In this document: piece by piece, positions 1-5,431 of the stretch
Layout: each line of letters opens with the position of its first letter
Numbering within the stretch: the stretch's first letter is position 1
Source of the DNA: UBA6019 sp035535055
GTDB lineage: Bacteria > Chloroflexota > Dormibacteria > Dormibacterales > Dormibacteraceae
Assembly (NCBI GenBank): GCA_035535055.1
Contig: DATLQT010000015.1
Span: 1 to 11,394, forward strand
Length of the DNA stretch: 11,394 bases
Reading direction: 5' to 3'
Notes under the pieces: generated by a model
Databases searched by the model: none
The model's input: the letters and a program-made list of their open reading frames with translations, nothing else
Told to the model about the DNA's origin: nothing
Position numbers and translations under genes: made by a program

Positions 1-214
1 ACAACCGCTGACAGGGACAGATGGCGCAGACAGCCCCAAGCGGCCGAAGTTCCGTTGATCAGTAGACGACAGGCCCGCGTCTGAAGCGCCTGAGGTGCCT
101 CGCGTAAGATTCGAACGCGTCGAGTCCGCGGGAGAGCTAGAGCTAGACGTTGAGCCGATTCCCCACGACACCACCTTCCGCAGTTACGTCCTTGGCAGGG
201 TGATCCGCCCGCTC

Positions 215-270
215 GCGGTGACGATCATCATCGTTGGCTATTAGTGGACGACCACGATGATCGCCACTGC
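215..270. repeat. Imperfect inverted repeat (stem-loop capable)
   Basis: The left arm at 215-234 and the right arm at 254-270 are reverse complements apart from two mismatches and a 3-base insertion (an extra CAT) in the left arm. They are separated by 19 bases. Transcribed, this would form a stem of roughly 17 pairs. There is no T-run after the right arm, so it is not a typical intrinsic terminator. It could be a structured RNA, a protein-binding site, or the core of a small palindromic repeat element. Function is unknown. Confidence 0.5.
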
Positions 271-331
271 TGCCGCCGCCGCGCCCGTGGGCGACCAGCC
301 ATTCCATGGCCTGCTCCGTAACCGGGACCCT

Positions 332-441
332 GGTCAATCCGGCTTCAAACGCGTTATCCATAGAAGTCGCGATATCACGTTCTAGCCCGGACGATCCGTG
401 TTCAAACGGGTTACCGGCAAAAGTGTGGAGATCTCGTTCTA
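332..441. repeat. Diverged two-copy direct repeat, 57-base period
   Basis: Positions 344-384 and 401-441 align without gaps at 30 of 41 bases; both begin TTCAAACG and end CGTTCTA. Similarity continues weakly to the left (332-343 against 389-400, 8 of 12). The 57-base period is 19 codons. On the complement strand the copies read LERD(L/I)..T...N.FE.G in one frame with no stop between them, so the pair may be the remains of a coding tandem repeat. Alternatively it is two units of a dispersed intergenic repeat. No third copy is visible in the window. Confidence 0.6.
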
Positions 442-624
442 ATCTAAGCCGGAAGGGTAGAAGCGGATACTTTTCTCAGATGCCGCTCCTCACTGGTCCG
501 CTGATCGCTCTTGCGACCGGAATAGCTCTCCTGTCAGCAGTGGCTGGCTAGTTGGAGGTGCCGGGGCAATCATCGCGGCTCAGCGGGACTCGGTTGGAAC
601 GTCCGATAAAGGCCAATTTCAGGT

Positions 625-1017
625 GTGCGTATGAGTTCGGTCAATAGTCCAGTTCTGCACAACCAGATCGCCCAAATAAGATCAAGTCTGTCGTTCGCGG
701 GGAGCGCCGAAACGAATGCCCCGCCGCTGGACAGCCTGCGCTGGAAAGGACCGGAGATCGCGCGCGCCGCACGCCGGCACAGGGCGTCGAACGTCCGGGT
801 CTTCGGCTCGGTGGCTCGCGGGGATGCGGGACCCGGAAGCGACTATGACTTTGTCGTCGACCTCGACGCGGCGCTGGGCGGTCTGGCGGCGTCTGACCAT
901 CTCGATCGCCTCGAGCAGGAGCTGAGGGGCCTTGTCGGCCGCCCCGTTCACGTTGTCACGGCCCGGCACGACTCCGCCTTCGCGCGGCGGGTCAGGCTGG
1001 ACGCTCAGCCGATCTGA
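625..1017 (+). CDS. MNT-type nucleotidyltransferase, orphan MntA-like antitoxin
   Basis: A minimal nucleotidyltransferase-fold protein. Residues 61-66 (GSVARG) and 72-80 (SDYDFVVDL) form the GSxxRG...SDxD signature; D73 and D75 would bind metal. The C-terminal strand GRPVHVVT has His where many relatives have Asp (VDLVT), so activity may be reduced. Family members usually act as antitoxins that AMPylate a HEPN (HepT) toxin, or as stand-alone nucleotidyltransferases. No HEPN gene is seen on either side, so the antitoxin role is only inferred. The start is uncertain: GTG at 625 and ATG at 631 give about 30 residues ahead of the usual family N-terminus. An out-of-frame ATG at 716 lies exactly where the family normally begins, after a GGGGAG ribosome site at 699-704. 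A missing C in the run at 719-722 would explain this. Confidence 0.75.
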   Translation: MRMSSVNSPVLHNQIAQIRSSLSFAGSAETNAPPLDSLRWKGPEIARAARRHRASNVRVFGSVARGDAGPGSDYDFVVDLDAALGGLAASDHLDRLEQELRGLVGRPVHVVTARHDSAFARRVRLDAQPI

Positions 1018-1072
1018 GTTAGAGCGCCGACCGCGGCCCGAGAGAACACCCGATCGCCGCCTCGACGCTGCC

Positions 1073-1101
1073 GAGGTGATCCCCAGATGACGGCGAAGTG
1101 A
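1073..1101 (+). promoter_or_regulatory. Strong Shine-Dalgarno and 4-codon ORF ahead of the sensor-ATPase gene
   Basis: GAGGTGATCC at 1073-1082 is a ten-base match to the complement of the usual 16S rRNA 3' end, the best ribosome site in the window. It precedes ATG at 1087, which after three further codons meets TGA at 1099-1101. This ATG is in the same frame as the long ORF starting at 1129, which itself has no recognisable ribosome site. It could be a leader peptide coupling translation to the downstream gene, or the true N-terminus interrupted by a nonsense change or sequence error. Confidence 0.4.
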
Positions 1102-1128
1102 CGGTGCCGGCCGCCCAGAATCGAACTC

Positions 1129-3240
1129 ATGCGGGGGAATACGCGTACGCCGCGACATACCAGGCGTTCACATCCGGACTCCTTCCGGTCCGCCTATGTG
1201 GCCGCCGGCGTGGCGATGGCTCGCCTCACCCCGGGCGCGGTGATCATCGACGCAAACCAGCACTTCGCCTCCCTGGTCGGACGGTCAGCCGAAGACCTGG
1301 TCGGGGTCGAGCTGCTCGACCTGCTCCACCCTGACGACGCGGCGTCGATGCGCGCGGGCCGCCTTTCCTCATTCGTGTCGGGCGCCATCCGCGCCGAGCT
1401 GCGGCTCCTCGCCGGCACCGAGATCGTCCATGGCCGGGCGACGATCAGCATCGCCCGCGAGCCGGGCGACCAGCCGGACAGCCTGGTGCTGACGGTCGAG
1501 GACCTGACCGAGAGCAAGCGGCGCGAGGCCGAGCTGGAGCGCCGCCGCCGGCTGGACCCGGAGACCGGCCTGCCCAACGCCGAGCTTCTCTCCAGGCGGC
1601 TGGCGGAGGCGATCCGCGGCGCCCGCACCGGTGGCCGGCCGCCGGCCCTCCTGATGGTCGAGTTCGATCGAGCCGCGGCGCTCGGTGAGGAGCCTGGGGC
1701 GGCGGTCACCGCCGAGCTCCTGGACCAGGTGACAAGACGCCTCGCCGAGCAGGTCCGGCCGCGCGACTTCGTGGCGCGCACGGGCGCCAACGAGTTCGGG
1801 GTGGTCCTTACCGGCGTCGAAGAGGAGAGCCTGGCCGAGGACGTCGGCCGGCGCCTGCTGGCGGGGCTCGAGCCTCACTTCCGGCTCGGCGGGATGGACA
1901 TCGCGGTGCCGGTCGCGATGGGGGTCGCCAACTACCCGGCGCACGGCCGCGACGCCGACGCCCTGATCCGCCGGGCTCGGCGCGAGATGTACGCCGGTGC
2001 CGCCGGAGCTGGCGGCGCGGTGACCGGGGATGACCCGGAGTCGGTGACCGATGAGCTCGAGCAGCGGGTGGCGCTGCTGGAGCCGGTCTCCCTCTTCCAA
2101 TCGGTTTCGGACCAGGTCCTGAGGCGGATCGCGCGCTACCTCAATGCGCAGACCGCCTCGGCGGGCGAGCAGCTTGCCTGGCCAGGAGGTCCGCCCGCGC
2201 TGCGGATCATCCAGGAGGGACTCTGCGAGGTCCGGACGCCGCAGCAGCTGCCCCTGCTCACGCTGGGGCCGGGCGACTTCATCGGAGCCGAGTCGCTGCT
2301 TCTCGAGCAACCGGCCGCCGTGCACATGCAGGCGCTCACCGACATGAAGCTGCTGGTCCTGGAGTCGCAGATGCTGGACCGGTTGGCGCCGCCTGGCACC
2401 GCCTTCCGTGAAGCGCTGCGAGCCGCCGCCGGCCAGCGGGACCAGCACGTCCGGACCCTGATCGAGCGGCCCCAGGTCCATCGGGATTCCTCCGCCACCA
2501 GCATCGCCATCTACTCAGCGAAGGGCGGCTCCGGCCGCACCACCCTGGCCCTCAACGTCGCGGCCGAGCTCGGTCGGCGGCATTCGGGCGAGGTGCTGCT
2601 GGTCGACCTCTCGCTTCCCTACAACCATGTCGCCCTTCTCGCCAACCTCTCGCCCTCGACCTGCCTGGCGCGCACCGGCCAGGCCGGTCCCGAGGCGTTC
2701 GGGCCGCTGACCTGGAGTGCCGTGCTGCCTCACCCGGCGGGATTCATGGTGCTGCCGGCGACGCTGCGGCCGGAGGAGGCCGAACTGGTGACGCCCGGCC
2801 TCGTCGACAGGATGTTGAAGGTGCTCTCGCCGAGCTTCCGGTACATCGTCTTCGACCTCGGCGTGAACCTCGACGACCGGGTCCTGGCGGCGCTCGAGCT
2901 GAGCGATGAGCTGGTCCTGATCGCGACGCCGGAGCTGGCATCCATGCACGACACCCGGCAGGTCCTGGACCTCGCGACCAGGGTGCTCCAGGTTCCCGCC
3001 GGCCGGATCCACACCGTCCTGAACCACCGGTCGCCGGACTCGGCGCTGACCCGCAAGGTGGTCGAGGAGGTGCTGGGCCGGCCGCTGGTCGCGGAATTTC
3101 GCTACGCCGGCCTGGCGCCCGAGATGGCCGGCCTGGAAGGCACCCTACAGGTCAAATCGGGCCGGCGTGACGAATTCAGCCGGAGCGTCAGGCAGCTGGT
3201 CGACAGCTTCCCCCCTCTGAGGGCGGCTCAGACGGCTTAG
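1129..3240 (+). CDS. PAS - degenerate GGDEF - cNMP-binding - CpaE/MinD-like ATPase fusion
   Basis: A 703-residue soluble protein with four domains. PAS spans about 18-128 (HPDD at 67-70, PAC-like end followed by a charged helix). GGDEF spans about 141-292: the entry motif TGLPN (146-150) is kept, but the signature is GANEF (219-223) and the metal and substrate positions are altered, so cyclase activity is unlikely. The RxxD inhibitory site (RPRD, 210-213) is intact, which suggests c-di-GMP binding. A Crp-like beta-roll covers about 317-430, without the usual Glu and Arg of the phosphate-binding cassette. A ParA/MinD-type ATPase of CpaE/TadZ character spans about 457-700, with AKGGSGRTT at 464-472, LVD at 491-493 and IVFD at 573-576. 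The signature Lys465 is kept while the P-loop Lys is Arg470. CpaE/TadZ proteins position Tad pili, but no other Tad gene is in the window. An inferred role is placing a surface machine in response to a nucleotide signal. ATG 1129 is used because later starts would cut the PAS domain. Confidence 0.85.
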   Translation: MRGNTRTPRHTRRSHPDSFRSAYVAAGVAMARLTPGAVIIDANQHFASLVGRSAEDLVGVELLDLLHPDDAASMRAGRLSSFVSGAIRAELRLLAGTEIVHGRATISIAREPGDQPDSLVLTVEDLTESKRREAELERRRRLDPETGLPNAELLSRRLAEAIRGARTGGRPPALLMVEFDRAAALGEEPGAAVTAELLDQVTRRLAEQVRPRDFVARTGANEFGVVLTGVEEESLAEDVGRRLLAGLEPHFRLGGMDIAVPVAMGVANYPAHGRDADALIRRARREMYAGAAGAGGAVTGDDPESVTDELEQRVALLEPVSLFQSVSDQVLRRIARYLNAQTASAGEQLAWPGGPPALRIIQEGLCEVRTPQQLPLLTLGPGDFIGAESLLLEQPAAVHMQALTDMKLLVLESQMLDRLAPPGTAFREALRAAAGQRDQHVRTLIERPQVHRDSSATSIAIYSAKGGSGRTTLALNVAAELGRRHSGEVLLVDLSLPYNHVALLANLSPSTCLARTGQAGPEAFGPLTWSAVLPHPAGFMVLPATLRPEEAELVTPGLVDRMLKVLSPSFRYIVFDLGVNLDDRVLAALELSDELVLIATPELASMHDTRQVLDLATRVLQVPAGRIHTVLNHRSPDSALTRKVVEEVLGRPLVAEFRYAGLAPEMAGLEGTLQVKSGRRDEFSRSVRQLVDSFPPLRAAQTA

Positions 3241-3252
3241 CTTAGCCGGAAC

Positions 3253-4122
3253 TCAGGCCCCTGAACGCAACTTCGGAAGCACCTGCTCGGCCACCATGGA
3301 GGCGGTCTGGAGCGGGTCGCTGGCGGTCGGCATGGAGCCGCCACTCAGCATCACGATCAGCTCGGTGAAGCCTTCCTCGTGGTACCGGAGGAGCCCGTCG
3401 ACAAGGGCCGCCGCGTTGTCACCGGCGGGGACCTGCACCGACCGCCGGATCTCCGAGGGGTCGCGGCCGATCGCTTCGCAGGCCTGGTCCAGCTGCTGTG
3501 ACGTCTCGACCGCCCGCTGGTGGTCCGCAACTGAGCCGGAGGTGTTCCAAACATCTGCGTGGCGGGCCGTCAGCCGGAGCGTCGAAGGTCCGCTGGCGCC
3601 GACCCAGATCGGTGGATGGGGCTTTTGGACCGGCTTGGGGTTGGCCACCGCGTTGCGCATCTTGAAGTAGCGGCCGTCGAAGTCGGTCCGCTCCTGGCTC
3701 CAGAGCATCTTTAGGACCTGGAGGCCCTCGGAGAGCAGGCCGACCCGGTGGTCGAGGCCGCTGATGTCGTACATCTCGTGCTCGTTGGCGGCCCAGGCGG
3801 CGCCGACGCCGAACTCCAGCCTGCCGCCGGAGAGGTGGTCGACGGTGGTCGCCAGCTTGGCCAGCAGAGCCGGGTTGCGGTAGGTGATGCCGGTCACCAT
3901 CAGGCCCATCCGGACGCGGTTGGTTGCCGCCGCCATCGCTGCCAGCAGCGCCCAGCCGTCGAAGATGGGCCGGTCGTCACCGATCGGGCCGATGCTGGCG
4001 AGGTGGTCCATGGCCCAGCAATGGTCGAAGCCCGCCTCCTCGGCGATCTGCCAGATCGAGCGGTAGGCGTCGATGGGCGCGTCCTGCGAGAGCTTGATGC
4101 CGATCCGGAGCGGGTGTGTCAT
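3253..4122 (-). CDS. LLM-family F420/FMN-dependent oxidoreductase
   Basis: A 289-residue TIM-barrel flavin or F420 enzyme of the luciferase-like family, in the group usually annotated as LLM class F420-dependent oxidoreductase. Diagnostic features are an early IGIKL strand, CWAMDHL, a strand reading GLMVTGITYRNPALLAK, LSGGRLEFGVGAAW with a following NEHEMYDI, PKPVQKPHPPIWVGASG, and ARHADVWN. Length is typical of a complete protein. These enzymes transfer hydride between F420H2 (or FMN) and diverse substrates; the substrate cannot be read from sequence. The frame also opens with TTG at 4125, but ATG at 4122 is preferred. No good ribosome site precedes it, so it may be leaderless. Its stop lies 12 bases from the end of the convergent sensor-ATPase gene, and it is divergent from the SDR gene, with 113 bases between the starts. 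Confidence 0.88.
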   Translation of the reverse strand: MTHPLRIGIKLSQDAPIDAYRSIWQIAEEAGFDHCWAMDHLASIGPIGDDRPIFDGWALLAAMAAATNRVRMGLMVTGITYRNPALLAKLATTVDHLSGGRLEFGVGAAWAANEHEMYDISGLDHRVGLLSEGLQVLKMLWSQERTDFDGRYFKMRNAVANPKPVQKPHPPIWVGASGPSTLRLTARHADVWNTSGSVADHQRAVETSQQLDQACEAIGRDPSEIRRSVQVPAGDNAAALVDGLLRYHEEGFTELIVMLSGGSMPTASDPLQTASMVAEQVLPKLRSGA

Positions 4123-4221
4123 CAAGAAAGGAGCTTACTGATCAGCCCCTAACGGGCGGGACCGGCGGCCCCTGCCGACTGGTCCCCCGAACGTGACACT
4201 CGGGGCCCAAGAGAAATTTGC

Positions 4222-4228
4222 AAAGGAG
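4222..4228 (+). promoter_or_regulatory. Ribosome binding site of the SDR gene
   Basis: AAAGGAG lies 7 bases before ATG 4236. This canonical site fixes the start of the SDR gene, in contrast to its divergent LLM neighbour, which lacks one. Confidence 0.8.
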
Positions 4229-4235
4229 ATAAGCG

Positions 4236-5057
4236 ATGGCAGCCAGCACGCCCGTCCCAACCAGAGAGCCGGTGGTAACAGACTGGGGCCCCTTCAGCCT
4301 CGCCGGAAAGAACGCCCTCATCACCGGCGCCGCGATGGGAATTGGCTTCGGCATCGCCAAGCGGTTCATCGAGGCCGGTGCCAACGTGGTGGTCGCCGAC
4401 CTCGTCGACCCCACCTCGGCCGCCGATAAGCTGGACGCTCCCGGGCGCGCCGTCGGCGTTGCGCTCGACGTCTCCGACGACAACTCCTGCCAGCTGGCCG
4501 TCGACCGCTGCGTCAGCGCGTTCGGATCCATTGACATCCTGGTCAACGTCGCCGGCATCTACCCGATGTCGCCGGTTCTCGAGATGACGCCCGCATTCTT
4601 CGACAAAGTCATCGCCGTCAACCTCCACGGCCTCGTCTTCATGTCGAAGGCGGTCGCGCTCGCGATGGTGAAGCAGGGCAAGGGCGGCAAGATCGTCAAC
4701 ATCGCCTCCATCGACTCGCTGCACCCGTCATCGGTCGGGCTCGCCGCTTACGACGCGTCGAAGGGGGGCGTGCTGATGTTCACCAAGAACTTCGCCCTCG
4801 AGATGGCGCCCCACGGCGTCAACGTCAACGCTCTCGCCCCGGGCGGCATCGCCACCGAGGGCGGCTCAAAGGGCATGACTGGGATGTCCGTGGAGGAGAT
4901 CGCGGCCTTGGGCGCGGCGTTCATCAAGATGATTCCAGTGGGTCGCATGGGCGAGCCCGACGACATCGCGAAGGTAACGGTCTTCCTGGCCTCGAGCGCG
5001 GCGGACTACATGACCGGCGAGCTGGTTGTGGTTGACGGAGGTCGGCTGCTCAGCTGA
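4236..5057 (+). CDS. Classical short-chain dehydrogenase/reductase (SDR)
   Basis: A complete 273-residue classical SDR. The Rossmann glycine motif TGAAMGIG is at 30-37. Asp55 at the end of the second strand suggests NAD(H) rather than NADP(H). The NNAG-type motif is NVAG (104-107). The catalytic tetrad is N129, S158, Y172 and K176 (YDASK). The C-terminus has PVGRMGEPDDIAKVTVFLAS and ends with a VVDGG motif, as in FabG-like and secondary-alcohol dehydrogenases. A roughly 20-residue N-terminal extension precedes the fold. The reaction is oxidation or reduction of an alcohol or ketone of unknown identity. The VOC gene follows 18 bases after its stop on the same strand and is probably co-transcribed, so the two may act on the same small molecule. 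Divergence from an F420-type oxidoreductase supports a small redox catabolism locus, by inference only. Confidence 0.92.
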   Translation: MAASTPVPTREPVVTDWGPFSLAGKNALITGAAMGIGFGIAKRFIEAGANVVVADLVDPTSAADKLDAPGRAVGVALDVSDDNSCQLAVDRCVSAFGSIDILVNVAGIYPMSPVLEMTPAFFDKVIAVNLHGLVFMSKAVALAMVKQGKGGKIVNIASIDSLHPSSVGLAAYDASKGGVLMFTKNFALEMAPHGVNVNALAPGGIATEGGSKGMTGMSVEEIAALGAAFIKMIPVGRMGEPDDIAKVTVFLASSAADYMTGELVVVDGGRLLS

Positions 5058-5075
5058 AGTGAGTAGCGAGAGAGC

Positions 5076-5431
5076 ATGAAGAGCCTGGTCACGGGCGCCC
5101 ACGTCATCGTCGGCAGCACCGACGCGGGCCCCGACCGGGCCTTTCTGCGGAAGTCCTCGGGCTCGACTCGATCGATGCCGGGGACGGCTGGCTGATCTTC
5201 GCGCTGCCTCCGGCGGAGGTCGCCATCCACCCCGGCAAGAACGGGGCTCACGAGCTCTACCTGATGTGTGACGACCTGGACGCGACGCTGGCTGAGCTTC
5301 GCCGGCGGGGGGTCGAGGTCAAGTCCGGCATCCAGAACGAGCGATGGGGCCGGCTCGCCACCATCACGCTGCCGGGAGGGAGCGACCTTTCGATCTACCA
5401 GCCGCGGCACCAGAGCCCACCGCACCGCTGA
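5076..5431 (+). pseudogene. VOC/glyoxalase-fold protein broken by a one-base frameshift
   Basis: From ATG 5076 the frame reads MKSLVTGAHVIVGSTDAG...AFLR, then leaves frame and stops at a TGA near 5193. From about 5153 another frame continues as VLGLDSIDAGDGWLIFALPP, with a later HELYLMCDDL, an alpha-helical LAELRRRGVEV, and TLPGGSDLSIYQPRH, ending at TGA 5429-5431. Inserting one G in the GG at 5149-5150 restores FLREVLGLDSI, the normal join in this family, and a 118-residue protein of usual VOC length. The gene is therefore either a recent pseudogene or carries a sequencing error. VOC proteins bind a metal through His and Glu/Gln side chains and include glyoxalases, dioxygenases and resistance proteins; the substrate is unknown. 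It follows the SDR gene by 18 bases, and its last 68 bases overlap the convergent DUF2079 gene. Confidence 0.85.

Larger units (their letters stand above)
1..624. other. Gene-poor stretch with repeats, no convincing CDS
   Basis: No open frame here resembles a known protein. Base composition from about 340 to 480 is visibly less GC-rich than the flanking genes, which fits non-coding or decayed sequence. A complement-strand frame is open from 475 down to 143, with its only ATG at 361, but has no clear ribosome site or recognisable domain. A plus-strand frame at 306-551 ends in a hydrophobic stretch and is equally unconvincing. The contents I can support are an inverted repeat at 215-270 and a two-copy diverged direct repeat at 332-441, listed separately. 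The end of an upstream gene or a small unrecognised gene cannot be excluded. Confidence 0.55.

Noticed and set aside
108..119. TTCGAA-containing stretch resembling a tRNA T-loop on the complement strand
   Set aside because: The flanking bases do not form the five-pair T-stem, and no D-arm, anticodon arm or acceptor could be assembled.
1060..1076. CCTCG/CGAGG hairpin after the MNT gene as a terminator
   Set aside because: Five-pair stem, no T-tract, and its right arm overlaps the strong ribosome site at 1073-1082.
1114..1127. Complement-strand GTTCGATTC that looks like a tRNA 3' end beside the MNT gene
   Set aside because: The T-stem has mismatches and the expected 5' half lies in the start of the sensor-ATPase gene without cloverleaf pairing.
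682..1158. 158-residue complement-strand open frame over the MNT gene
   Set aside because: Arg/Ser/Gly-rich with no HEPN motif; it is a shadow of the MNT coding frame and not the missing toxin.
1369..2481. 370-residue complement-strand open frame
   Set aside because: It is antisense to the clearly recognisable multi-domain sensor-ATPase gene and has a shadow-like composition.
4125..4133. AGAAAGGAG, a good Shine-Dalgarno match on the plus strand
   Set aside because: No start codon lies at a usable distance downstream before the real SDR ribosome site.
4181..4208. Hairpin CCCCGA/TCGGGG with a 9-base loop upstream of the SDR gene
   Set aside because: Only six clean pairs in GC-rich sequence and no T-run; chance occurrence is plausible, so it is not called as a regulatory element.
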